NCBI RefSeq assembly: GCF_001420715.1
Contig: NZ_LJJC01000004.1
Location: 2,738,523-2,802,522 of the forward strand
Reading direction: 5' to 3'
Length of the DNA stretch: 64,000 bases
Origin: Heyndrickxia shackletonii
Lineage (GTDB): Bacteria; Bacillota; Bacilli; Bacillales; Bacillaceae_C
Below, piece after piece: positions 34,931 to 43,149 of this stretch. A model generated the notes under the pieces. That model was not told where the DNA came from. It worked only from the letters and a program-made list of their open reading frames with translations, and ran no database searches. The translations under genes and the position numbers were made by a program. Each line of letters opens with the position of its first letter. The first letter of the stretch is position 1.

Positions 34931-34946
34931 TGATAACGCTTTCTTT
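34931..34946. promoter_or_regulatory. candidate cre (CcpA) site upstream of dctP
   Basis: TGATAACGCTTTCTTT; its complement AAAGAAAGCGTTATCA fits WWTGNAARCGNWWWCA with one mismatch. It lies 41 bp before the dctP start codon, consistent with carbon catabolite control. Confidence 0.6.
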
Positions 34947-34978
34947 TTATATCTTGAAGTTTATGGTCATATCGGACA

Positions 34979-34996
34979 TTTTGGTCTTTTTGGTCT
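34979..34996. repeat. 9-bp tandem repeat in the dctP control region
   Basis: TTTTGGTCT occurs twice head to tail (34979-34987 and 34988-34996), immediately before the shared dct element. It is a possible activator contact site. Confidence 0.55.
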
Positions 34997-35040
34997 TGGC
35001 TGTTTTCGCAATGATTGTCGCTTTACGTCATTGGCTATAA
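34997..35040. promoter_or_regulatory. shared dct element, dctP copy
   Basis: A 44-bp segment starting TGGCTGTTTTCG and ending TGGCTATAA. The 43-bp segment at 37575-37617 before dctB begins TGGCCGTTTTCG and ends identically. The inner 22-23 bp share ATTGT and CGT blocks. Only these two genes in the window have it, so it is a candidate DctR operator. Confidence 0.6.
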
Positions 35041-35178
35041 TTTCTGAAGAGCATTGGTTTCGAGGTGTTTTTTCTTACAAAGTTTATTCATTTTTAACTT
35101 AGATAATGTCGATACCTAGAATCTCGTATACAATCGTAACAAAGTCTAAGAAAAAAGCCTTGGTCTTTAAATTATTCC

Positions 35179-35868
35179 TTATTTGCCCATTAAATATCGA
35201 TTAACCGGCCTGCCAATACTTCCATATTGAACATCTAAACGAATAGCTCCCTTTTTTTCTAAATAGTCTAAATATCGTCTGGCGGTTACACGTGCAATAC
35301 CAATGGCGTTTGCAACTTCCTCAGCAGATTTCGGATCTGTTTCATTGTTCAAATAGGAGGATATTTCGTTTAAGGTGAACATATTTAACCCCTTAGGAAG
35401 GGGCTCATCTGAGTTAGATGGCTGTTTCATATGGATAATAGCATCCTATTCCGACTGCGATAAGGTTTCACTATTCTCCATTGATATTTTATAATATCGA
35501 TATTTTTCCATCGCTTGCTTCATCCGATCAAATTTAAATGGTTTTATGATAAAATCAATGGCACCGTTTTGAAGCATTGTGTTAATCGTTTCTTTGTCTC
35601 TTGCCGCAGATACAACAATAACATCTACATTCATCGTTTGCTTCCGAAACTCCAGCAATGTTTTAACACCATTAATTTTTGGCATATAAATATCGAGAAT
35701 GACTACATCCGGCTGTAATTTTTTTACTAGTTGAAGCCCTTCCTCCCCATTGCTCGCTTCCCCAATAATGTCAAACCCCTTCACTTGTTGAATAAAATTC
35801 TTATTGACTTCGCGAACCATCGGGTCATCATCGATAATAATGACCTTAATCCGATGCTTATCATCCAT
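35179..35868 (-). pseudogene. dctR: response regulator gene split by an in-frame amber codon
   Basis: The 690-bp span is a single reading frame for a CitB/DctR-type regulator of 229 residues, interrupted once by TAG at 35446-35448. Residues 1-140 form the receiver (IIDDDPMVREVN, phospho-acceptor in VVILDIYMP, conserved Thr/Ser and Lys in VVSAARD and FIIKPFKF). After the stop the same frame continues DAIIH then MKQPSNSDEPLPKGLNMFTL and the HTH (AEEVANAIGIARVTARRYLDYLEKKG). The ATG at 35430 has no ribosome binding site. A Gln-to-stop change (CAG to TAG) is the simplest reading. B. subtilis DctR is about 226 residues. It could be a sequencing error. Confidence 0.8.
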
Positions 35869-37465
35869 TCATTTCAACCCCCAAACTCATTGGAAATGTG
35901 ATGGTAAAAGAAGTACCTTCCCCTACCTGTGAATCCACTTCTACATCCGCATTTCCCTTTGTCACAATTTGTTTAACCAGAAACAAACCATAACCAGTTC
36001 CGTTTTGTTTGTTTTTCGTAAAGCCTTTATCAAAAATGAAAGGTAAATCCTCAACCGCTATACCGCAGCCGTTGTCTTCCAGCATTATGGCACAAATTCC
36101 CTCATTTTGTTCAATACTTATGTCAATAAATCTTCCCTCTTTTTCCACCTGTTCAAAGGATCCAAAAGCATTTTCTAGCATATTCCCAAGCAACACCACA
36201 AAATCATGCTCATCGACTTGATTAGGAAATTGTGAAAGACAACTATTCGGATCCACTCTTACCTCAATCCCCAACTCTTTTCCTCTCCTAATCTTGCTCA
36301 AAAGTAATCCTGCCAACGCATCGCTCTGAATCATTTCTTTAATCGATTTTGAAACATTGATCTGTTGCTCAGAAGTTGTGAAAGCTAAGTCAAGTGCTTG
36401 TTCGGATTTTCCAAGCTGAATAAGCCCAGCGATGGTATGTAAATTATTCATATACTCGTGATTTTGAACTCGAAGTGCTTCTACAAAATTTTTCACCCCG
36501 GTTAACTCTTCGGCAATTTTCACCACTTCTGTTCTATCTTGGCATATCGCTACTGCCCCCACTACTTTTTGATTGATTAACACTGGAAATCTGCTGCTTA
36601 AGATGTTTTTTCCCCCAACTATGATGGTTTCATTATAAACCGCCTTATTTCGCTCCACTATTTCCGGTAATCTAGTATCCTCTAAAACGGATCGAATAGG
36701 TTTCCCAACGACATCCCCCTTAACAGAAAAAATCCCCTTCGCTTTTTCATTAAAAATAGTAATGTTTTCACGTGAATCGATAGCAATGACACCTTCATTC
36801 ATCGAATGGAAAGTTGCGGTTCTCTCCTCAAGAATCCTGGCAATCTGATGTGGCTCCAACTGAAACATTTGTTTTTTTATATGTCTAGCAAGCAAAAAAG
36901 AACCAATTAAACCGGCAGATAGCGTTAAACTCAATATAATGATCATCTCATTCTTTAAATTTGCAGATATTTCCCAAAAGCTTGGAATACGGTGACCGAC
37001 GAGTACAACCCCAATTTGATTCAAGTTGGCATCTTTAATAGGAAAGAACGCTCTTGTGAATGTACCCATTTCCCCCTTTGCCTTTGAAAAATAATTATGT
37101 TCTGCAAATGCTGCGTCTTCATCTTTGCCCAGAGATGGTGTTCCTAATAATTTTGGCACTGGGTGGGAATAACGTATTCGGTCCATGTTCATGACCACGA
37201 TATAGTCTTCTTCATTTATTAAACGAATTTGTTCTATTAAATGGCTTATATTATTCCAACCTTTTGACTTTTGAACGGCCTTTCTAACATCTGATAGCTC
37301 AGCAACCGTTCTCGCCGTATTCATCGCCGCTGTATTAATTTCTTGTTCCTTTGCTGATTGAATATTGACAACGAGGAGTATTCCGCCAATTAATAATGAT
37401 AAAATAACCACACAATATGATAGAATTGTAATTTTCCAGCGGATAGAGATTTGTTTCACATTCAA
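35861..37465 (-). CDS. dctS: C4-dicarboxylate sensor histidine kinase
   Basis: A 534-residue CitA/DcuS-type kinase. Layout: membrane helix (about residues 8-33), extracytoplasmic sensor (to about 165), second helix (about 170-192), PAS domain (about 215-320), a dimerisation region with the acceptor His in VQNHEYMNNLHTIAGLIQLG, and HATPase with NMLENAFGSF, DNGCGI and GTGYGLFLVKQI. A TTG at 37465 with AGGAGG upstream gives a start like relatives; the ATG at 37492 lacks a site. The 3' end overlaps dctR by 8 bp. Confidence 0.9.
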   Translation of the reverse strand: MNVKQISIRWKITILSYCVVILSLLIGGILLVVNIQSAKEQEINTAAMNTARTVAELSDVRKAVQKSKGWNNISHLIEQIRLINEEDYIVVMNMDRIRYSHPVPKLLGTPSLGKDEDAAFAEHNYFSKAKGEMGTFTRAFFPIKDANLNQIGVVLVGHRIPSFWEISANLKNEMIIILSLTLSAGLIGSFLLARHIKKQMFQLEPHQIARILEERTATFHSMNEGVIAIDSRENITIFNEKAKGIFSVKGDVVGKPIRSVLEDTRLPEIVERNKAVYNETIIVGGKNILSSRFPVLINQKVVGAVAICQDRTEVVKIAEELTGVKNFVEALRVQNHEYMNNLHTIAGLIQLGKSEQALDLAFTTSEQQINVSKSIKEMIQSDALAGLLLSKIRRGKELGIEVRVDPNSCLSQFPNQVDEHDFVVLLGNMLENAFGSFEQVEKEGRFIDISIEQNEGICAIMLEDNGCGIAVEDLPFIFDKGFTKNKQNGTGYGLFLVKQIVTKGNADVEVDSQVGEGTSFTITFPMSLGVEMNG

Positions 37466-37574
37466 GTATTTTTCCTCCTGGAATCCGTACATTCATCTTT
37501 ACGAATGGTTGGAATTTCTATTATCCTTAATGGTAGGTATAAAATAAAACTTTCATTTCAGGTTCAATCATAGA

Positions 37575-37617
37575 TGGCCGTTTTCGTATAAATTGTTATT
37601 TTCGTAAATGGCTATAA
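37575..37617. promoter_or_regulatory. shared dct element, dctB copy
   Basis: TGGCCGTTTTCG to TGGCTATAA, 43 bp, related to 34997-35040. It lies 140 bp before dctB and 110 bp before the divergent dctS, so it could act on both. Confidence 0.6.
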
Positions 37618-37757
37618 ATCCAAAAGCAGACTTAGTTTCGGGGCATCTTTTCTTAAAAAGGTTATTAATTCTTAATCTAAAAAGGCATGTTTATAAGGCT
37701 TTCGTTCACAAAAGCAAAATAGTTTAAGAAAAGAGCCTATATGAAAGAAGGACAAGC

Positions 37758-38816
37758 ATGAAAAAATCAATCCTACTATTAATTATAGTACTGCTAATCG
37801 CAATCGGCATTTTTAGTTCGCAAAAGCTTTTCCATCCACGCAAACTTGTTCGCGACTACGAACAAGAGGGCTTAAAGGATCAAATTGTATTAAAATTCAG
37901 CCATGTTGTTGCTGAAAATACTCCAAAGGGACTTGCGGCAAAAAAATTTGCCGATCTCGTTTATAATAAATCGAATGGGAAAATTAGAGTTGAAGTTTTC
38001 CCAAATGGAATGTTGTATTCCGATATTGAAGAAATCAATGCTTTAAAAGAAAATAAGGTTCAGATAATTGCTCCTTCTACTTCCAAGCTTGGTTCTGTTT
38101 CTGAAAAATGGGGTGTATTAGATCTTCCTTTTGCATTTCCATCCTACCAAGCTGTGCAGGAAGGCCTAAATGGAAAAATAGGTCAAGAACTTCTACAATC
38201 TTTAAAAAGCAGTGACCTTAAAGGTATTGCATACTGGACAAATGGTTTTAAGCAATTTACATCAAATAAAGGCCCTATTCGGAAACCTGAAGATATAAAG
38301 GGACAGACCTTTCGAATTATGCAAAGTAAGGTACTCACCGCACAATTTAAACAGCTTGGTGCACACCCAATTCAACAATCCTTTGATATTACATTCCAAT
38401 CTCTTGATAATAAAAAGGTGGATGGAGAGGAAAATACCTTATCTAATATATACTCAAAGAAATTTTATAACTTACAAAAGCATTTGACAATTAGTAATCA
38501 CGGTTATCTTGGATATGTAGTTCTTATGGATAAAACATTTTGGAATAAACAATCTGATTATACGAAGCGAATTTTAATAGAAGCAATGGATGAGGTAACA
38601 AAATGGAATCAGCAGCAGGCAAGGAAAATGAATGAAGAACAGTTAGCACTTATTAAAAAGAATTCTTCTATTAACATACATGTGTTAATGGATTCAGAGA
38701 AAAAACAATGGATAAAAAAGCTCGACCCATTATATGACAAACTTGCCCCAACAATTGGGTATGATTTAGTAGATGAAATGAAAAAACTGCGCAAAAAATA
38801 TGAAAACGCAAAATAA
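37758..38816 (+). CDS. dctB: C4-dicarboxylate-binding protein (DctP/TRAP-type fold)
   Basis: A 352-residue extracytoplasmic binding protein with an N-terminal hydrophobic anchor (residues 4-20, KSILLLIIVLLIAIGIF). No lipobox Cys is seen, so it is probably membrane-anchored by an uncleaved helix. The TRAP-type ligand-binding fold shows FSHVVAENTPKGLAAKKFADLV, GVLDLPFAFPS and a YWTNGFKQFTSNKGPIRKPED block. In B. subtilis DctB is needed for dicarboxylate signalling through DctS rather than for TRAP transport. No TRAP permease genes are present. GAAGGA precedes the ATG. It is divergent from dctS. Confidence 0.9.
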   Translation: MKKSILLLIIVLLIAIGIFSSQKLFHPRKLVRDYEQEGLKDQIVLKFSHVVAENTPKGLAAKKFADLVYNKSNGKIRVEVFPNGMLYSDIEEINALKENKVQIIAPSTSKLGSVSEKWGVLDLPFAFPSYQAVQEGLNGKIGQELLQSLKSSDLKGIAYWTNGFKQFTSNKGPIRKPEDIKGQTFRIMQSKVLTAQFKQLGAHPIQQSFDITFQSLDNKKVDGEENTLSNIYSKKFYNLQKHLTISNHGYLGYVVLMDKTFWNKQSDYTKRILIEAMDEVTKWNQQQARKMNEEQLALIKKNSSINIHVLMDSEKKQWIKKLDPLYDKLAPTIGYDLVDEMKKLRKKYENAK

Positions 38817-38961
38817 ATATTACTAACAGGCAATATTAAATATTCTGTATGCATTTCTCATCTAATTATAATCTTAATTTCATTAGAATCTAGTAAACCT
38901 ACCGTAAGATGTAATTGTTGCAAGGACAAGCAGCACCCCCCCTTTTATTATATCTTAACTT

Positions 38962-38990
38962 ATGCCGGCAGAAATGCCGGTATATTTTTT
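38962..38990 (+). terminator. intrinsic terminator of dctB
   Basis: ATGCCGGCA, GAAA tetraloop, TGCCGGTAT (one G-U pair), then ATTTTTT. Confidence 0.85.
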
Positions 38991-39020
38991 GCATTAAAAA
39001 CCATCTACTTTCCTACATAA

Positions 39021-39057
39021 AAAAATAAAAGACGCCTGAAATTCGTCAGGCGTCTTT
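39021..39057 (-). terminator. strong intrinsic terminator of the membrane operon
   Basis: A perfect 12-bp stem AAAGACGCCTGA/TCAGGCGTCTTT with a 6-nt loop. On the minus strand TTTATTTTTTT follows. Confidence 0.85.
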
Positions 39058-39187
39058 CCTTACGTTTTGCGGCGAAGTGCCGTATGACCACATTCATACG
39101 TTAGCTCGAAAGCTTTGCCTCCGACTTACGCAAATAGCTCATCGCTCATTAAATATATCATGAACTCTAATATTTCACAAGCGTAGA

Positions 39188-40183
39188 TTATAATCTAGCC
39201 ACTTTTTGATATTCAGGTTCTATAGTACGCTGCTTCTTAATCATTGGAATAATAACCGCAACGGCAATCCCAATGACTGCTACTGGTACTACATACCAAA
39301 TACTAATTGGCGGTGTAATCAGTAGTCCAGAATCATGGATATAATATAAACTTAGAAAATATATTACACTTCCCAATAAACCTGCAAGCCATGTCGGTTT
39401 TTTCAAAATTAAATAAAGAAGCGGGATAAATATTAAAGTTACCGGAACATAGGACGTTGGATAATGTACGGCGAAAAAAATGGCTTTTCCAATAAATCTG
39501 CATAAAATATATAGAACTGCAGCAGCTAAAGGTATACTGCGATCCTTAAATAAGCGGATTACTACAATCGTCAACAAAGATACAACTAATACGGAATAAG
39601 TCGGATAGATCCATGGTGGAACACCGCCAAATATTTGCGATCCAGGATCCTTTATTAATACCAATATTTCCTTCGATGCAATGGAATGTCCATGAATATA
39701 TTGATTATAAGAAATTGCACCATTTTCTTGCTGCATATTAGGAAAAACAAGACATTCTAATAAGAACATGGCAAACCAAGTATGAAGCGATTTCCATGAA
39801 GGTTTTACATCATGTGTATAAATATAATACGCTCTCCATGCACCAACTATCATAATACCAGTTCCAATATAATAAATGAAATGAGTCGGACTCCATGTTG
39901 TTAAATCGATTCCGAATTTTATATGATAACTAAAATCTAATGGAATCCCAATTAAGAAAATAACATATCCAATAGTAGTTAAATTCCTTGAAAAATGATC
40001 CATATATTTTGGTCTCATCCACTCTCGGATTAATAATATCGCCCCTAATGCAAATCCTGTAAAATTTAAAATATGTGGGAGTGAATACTTTTCAAATAAA
40101 TATCTAAAATGGTATGACGCATCCCAAGCAGATCCTGCAAATTTTAGCAAAAAGGCAAGTACCCATAATCGATAAAATTTCAA
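39188..40183 (-). CDS. polytopic membrane protein with conserved His/Asp motifs, unknown function
   Basis: A 331-residue protein with about nine membrane helices. Charged residues stand out inside otherwise hydrophobic segments: SAWDASYHFRY (about 18-28), LDFSYHIKFGIDLTTWSPTHF (about 82-102, in outline) and FAVHYPTSYVP (about 242-252). Paired His and Asp residues at helix ends suggest metal or quinone binding, as in other membrane redox proteins, but no named family was recognised. The start is TTG at 40183 with AGAGAGG upstream. It lies 21 bp downstream of the 80-residue membrane protein, so the two form an operon. Confidence 0.7.
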   Translation of the reverse strand: MKFYRLWVLAFLLKFAGSAWDASYHFRYLFEKYSLPHILNFTGFALGAILLIREWMRPKYMDHFSRNLTTIGYVIFLIGIPLDFSYHIKFGIDLTTWSPTHFIYYIGTGIMIVGAWRAYYIYTHDVKPSWKSLHTWFAMFLLECLVFPNMQQENGAISYNQYIHGHSIASKEILVLIKDPGSQIFGGVPPWIYPTYSVLVVSLLTIVVIRLFKDRSIPLAAAVLYILCRFIGKAIFFAVHYPTSYVPVTLIFIPLLYLILKKPTWLAGLLGSVIYFLSLYYIHDSGLLITPPISIWYVVPVAVIGIAVAVIIPMIKKQRTIEPEYQKVARL

Positions 40184-40204
40184 GTCTATGAACCTCTCTT
40201 TCTT

Positions 40205-40447
40205 CTAACCTAATAAATCCCAAGCACTTCCGAACGTTATCACCAAGATACAGCTAATTAATAAAGCTATCGCAAAATTAATAGCTGTTTTACGTGTTGT
40301 CTTTACTTTAAATAATTGATACACAAAAATAGCGCCAGATATAACCAAGTAAATATCACAAATAACGATTAACCACAATTGATAGATATTCTCTGTATGT
40401 GGTTCTGCAGTCACATGCCCCAAAATAAATGGAAAGTTTGGTAGCAA
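40205..40447 (-). CDS. small two-span membrane protein, partner of the polytopic protein
   Basis: An 80-residue protein with two membrane helices (about residues 22-44 and 55-75) and an outer N-terminus containing HVTAEPHTENIYQLW. The start is TTG at 40447 with GGAGGAG 10 nt upstream. It is the first gene of the two-gene operon with the 331-residue protein. Histidines at the N-terminus could act with those of its partner. The function is unknown. Confidence 0.65.
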   Translation of the reverse strand: MLPNFPFILGHVTAEPHTENIYQLWLIVICDIYLVISGAIFVYQLFKVKTTRKTAINFAIALLISCILVITFGSAWDLLG

Positions 40448-40703
40448 GACAAACCATCTCCTCCAATATATTCCTGTATGTCAAAAAACTATTACTAATA
40501 TACCATAAAAACATTTAAATGAAATGAAAAATACTATTAAAAATATACATTCTATATTCTTATAAATATTTCCTATATTATAGCGGACCATTTCAATTAC
40601 CAATCAAGATTAAATCTACAGGGAAGGAATTTCAAGGGTTGTTTATTGGAAAAATAGCTATGATGCAGTATACTGACAAAAAACTGCCTATGGAGGAAAC
40701 GTA

Positions 40704-41255
40704 ATGTTGGAATTCCAAACTGTGCAAAAGTGGGATGAATTACTTTGGAATGATGCCGAAAAAATTTACGAAGCAGCTTTTCCAGCTCATAGTAGAAAAA
40801 AAAGAAGGATAATCCAAAGAATGTTTGATAAAAACATGTGCTATCTTCATATAGCCTTTTTGGAAAACGAAATGGTAGCAATGGCTTTATCCGGTATAGT
40901 TGATAATCCCCAAATCCTCGTTCTTGATTACATTGCGGTAAAAAATGATTTCCAAAATCATGGAATCGGAAGAAAATTCGTTGACTACATAACAGAATGG
41001 TGTCAGGAATTCGAAAATTTTAATCTTATTGTAGTAGAAGTGGAAGCAGAGAAAACTAATTTAAACGAAAAGCGAATTCAGTTTTGGTTAAAATGCGGGT
41101 TTCAATTAACTGATTATATACACTCTTATATTTGGGTTCCAGAAAAATATCAGGCAATGTTTTATTCTATCAAACCATTGGATATTCCACCTGAAGGACA
41201 AGATCTTTTTACTTATATAACAGAATTTCATAAAAAAAGCTTTAGAGGATCATAA
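40704..41255 (+). CDS. GNAT family N-acetyltransferase
   Basis: A 183-residue acetyltransferase. Core strands and the acetyl-CoA loop are visible: LVLDYIAVKNDFQNHGIGRKFVDYI (motif A with the Q-x-x-G-x-G/A type loop NHGIGR) and a C-terminal FWLKCGFQLTDYI. GGAGGAA precedes the ATG. The substrate is unknown, and no operon partner is evident. Confidence 0.85.
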   Translation: MLEFQTVQKWDELLWNDAEKIYEAAFPAHSRKKRRIIQRMFDKNMCYLHIAFLENEMVAMALSGIVDNPQILVLDYIAVKNDFQNHGIGRKFVDYITEWCQEFENFNLIVVEVEAEKTNLNEKRIQFWLKCGFQLTDYIHSYIWVPEKYQAMFYSIKPLDIPPEGQDLFTYITEFHKKSFRGS

Positions 41256-41339
41256 ATCAATTTCGTTCTACATACTATGATGAGGGTTTTATCTTTTATA
41301 ATGAAAGTGTATATTTAACTTAAGGAAGGAGAAGAAATA

Positions 41340-41780
41340 ATGAAACAATTTCAATTTACTAGAAACATGCTTTTACATTTTCTTAACAATGTAGACGAAA
41401 AAGCAGCGGACGTTCAGCCTGAAGGATTTAATAATACCATTCATTGGCATATTGGGCACGTTCTCGTTTCGGCAGAACAGTTTATGTTCGGCTATCCAAA
41501 AATGTCTGCAAATTTGCCTGCTACATACAATGAATTGTTTGCTATGGGCTCAAAACCATCAAATTGGAATGGTGAAGTTCCTTCGGTGGAACAATTAATT
41601 CAAGATCTTGAGGAACAATCCTCAAGGATCCAAGCACTTTCTGATGATTTTTTTGCTAAACAGCTTCCATTCAAGTTTCCATTCGGAAATATCGAAACCT
41701 ATAGCGACTTATACACTTTCATGACATACCATGAAGCGGACCATCTGGGACAAATGAAAGTGATGAAAAAATTAGTTTAA
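41340..41780 (+). CDS. DinB family protein (DfsB-like)
   Basis: A 146-residue four-helix-bundle protein of the DinB/YfiT superfamily. The metal-binding histidines are seen in NTIHWHIGHVLVSAEQF (about residues 37-53) and in YHEADHLGQMKVMKKL at the C-terminus. GGAAGGAG precedes the ATG. Family members are thiol S-transferases or have unknown roles. It is monocistronic with a bidirectional terminator. Confidence 0.85.
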   Translation: MKQFQFTRNMLLHFLNNVDEKAADVQPEGFNNTIHWHIGHVLVSAEQFMFGYPKMSANLPATYNELFAMGSKPSNWNGEVPSVEQLIQDLEEQSSRIQALSDDFFAKQLPFKFPFGNIETYSDLYTFMTYHEADHLGQMKVMKKLV

Positions 41781-41794
41781 ACTAAATGTAATTA

Positions 41795-41829
41795 AAAAAA
41801 CTGCTTACTCCATGCTATAAGCAGTTTTT
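41795..41829. terminator. bidirectional intrinsic terminator
   Basis: AAAAACTGCTTA (41796-41807)/TAAGCAGTTTTT (41818-41829) stem with symmetrical A and T flanks. It lies between convergent genes. Confidence 0.85.
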
Positions 41830-41837
41830 CTTTTCTA

Positions 41838-42005
41838 TTATTTTTTTCGATCTGTCTTATTTTTTGCAATCCAAAAAGCTAAAATAATGAGTGGAATCGC
41901 GATAAAGACTGAAATGGTAATTTGACTTTGCGTAATAATGGCTAGAAAAAATAACACAGCTATCCCGATAATTATATACAAACAACCTCTTCCAAAGGTC
42001 TCCAT
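41838..42005 (-). CDS. small two-helix membrane protein
   Basis: A 55-residue protein with two membrane helices (LYIIIGIAVLFFLAIIT and ISVFIAIPLIILAFWIA) and a basic tail (KNKTDRKK). The ATG at 42005 is behind AAGGGGTGAG; the frame start at 42053 is not supported. Similar short membrane proteins are common in Bacillus and lack known functions. Confidence 0.6.
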   Translation of the reverse strand: METFGRGCLYIIIGIAVLFFLAIITQSQITISVFIAIPLIILAFWIAKNKTDRKK

Positions 42006-42176
42006 GTATCTCACCCCTTTTTCATTAAGTTGAAGCAAAATACCTACAAACATCTATATTCGAATAATTATTCAATCATCCTACGGAGCCTGTGCAAATT
42101 ACAAATGTATTTTTTATACATATTTAGAAATATATATTATAATAAGATGGAAATGATCAAAAAAGGAGGTCCTTTA

Positions 42177-42623
42177 ATGTCGTTACGGTTCAATTATCAA
42201 AAAGAAAACCCGGAAGCCTTACAAACCATGTTGAAATTAGAAGGATTTAATTCGAAAAGTGGTCTGGATAAAAAATTATATGAATTGATCAAAATTCGTG
42301 CATCTCAAATGAATGGATGTGCGTACTGTGTAGACATGCACACAAAAGACCTTGGTAAAATGGGAGAATCGCAAGAGCGGATGCATTTAATCAGTGTTTG
42401 GCGTGAGGCAAATGATATTTTCTCTGATAAAGAAAAGGCAGTCCTTGAATTAACAGAAGCTGTTACTAACATTTCAAAGAATGGAGTTCCACAGAACTTA
42501 TATGAAAAGGTTCTTACCTACTTTAGTGAAAAAGAGTATATAGATATGATAATGGCTATTAATACGATTAACTGCTGGAACAGGATTGCTATTTCTACCG
42601 GAATGTACCCTGGTTGTTTTTGA
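42177..42623 (+). CDS. carboxymuconolactone decarboxylase / AhpD-like protein
   Basis: A 148-residue alkylhydroperoxidase-fold protein. The active-site motif CAYCVDMHTKD (about residues 43-53) has the CxxC and His of AhpD-type peroxidases. Its residues NTINCWNRIAISTGM near the C-terminus are also typical. AAAAGGAGG precedes the ATG at 42177; the frame reaching back to 42030 is not used. It probably acts on peroxides or as a small oxidoreductase; the reductant is unknown. Confidence 0.88.
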   Translation: MSLRFNYQKENPEALQTMLKLEGFNSKSGLDKKLYELIKIRASQMNGCAYCVDMHTKDLGKMGESQERMHLISVWREANDIFSDKEKAVLELTEAVTNISKNGVPQNLYEKVLTYFSEKEYIDMIMAINTINCWNRIAISTGMYPGCF

Positions 42624-42647
42624 GATGTAGATTTACTTATTACTAAG

Positions 42648-42724
42648 AGCTGAAATCCATTAAGGGGTGTTCACATCATATAGTAAATGAATTAATTTTG
42701 GAAAACCTCTTATAGATTTCAGCT
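42648..42724. repeat. long two-part inverted repeat
   Basis: AGCTGAAATC (42648-42657)/GATTTCAGCT (42715-42724) encloses TAAGGGGT/ACCTCTTA (one G-U pair). The plus strand continues TTTAATTTTTT, so it could terminate the AhpD-like gene despite its 36-nt loop. It may be a small non-autonomous repeat. Confidence 0.55.
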
Positions 42725-42749
42725 TTTAATTTTTTCTAACTATATCGTT

Positions 42750-43030
42750 TTATATACTCTCCAAAAGCACTTTCCTTGCTTCATTAACATTTTCTAATTT
42801 TATCTGATTTTCTTTCACTTTCCTTTTTAATTCTTTCAATATGCGATTTATTTTGTATTTCTGTGACTCTGCCTGTTCTGGGGATTTCTTTATTCTTCCT
42901 CTAATTAGGAAATAGTATTTCGCAATTCAGTCAATTCCTTTTGATACTGCTCGACTTGCTTTTCCCAAAGTCGCTTTTTTCTAATATCCCCCTTGACCCG
43001 TACAAGCTCCTCGTTCAGTTCTTCGTACAT
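42750..43030 (-). pseudogene. broken coiled-coil protein gene
   Basis: An ATG at 43030 with AAGGAGGGGG upstream opens a charged helical protein: MYEELNEELVRVKGDIRKKR, then LWEKQVEQYQKELTELRNTIS, stopping after 42 codons. Read-through gives LEEE, then a second stop. The next frame continues IKKSPEQAESQKYKINRILK and onward to KVLLESI and a stop at 42750. One nonsense codon plus one frameshift therefore separate two coiled-coil halves. An intact version would be about 93 residues. The family is unknown. Confidence 0.5.
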
Positions 43031-43149
43031 AGTCCCCCTCCTTCTGACACACAGTTATTAATACGGATACCCTTCCATTTTGGTTTCGGGTTTTGACACG
43101 ATTATTATTTTATATGCAGGTCTTACAGTTATTTGTAAAGGATATATTT

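Larger units (their letters stand above)
38817..39187. other. intergenic region with two terminators
   Basis: Both strands were read. It holds the dctB terminator, the minus-strand terminator of the membrane operon, and about 120 bp (39060-39180) of mixed sequence with GCGGCGAAGTGCCG and CTCGAAAGCTTT blocks that look repeat-derived. No gene is supported. Confidence 0.5.

Noticed and set aside
39060-39180. Possible riboswitch or structured RNA before the membrane operon
   Set aside because: The region lies downstream, not upstream, of the minus-strand operon and only short local stems are present.
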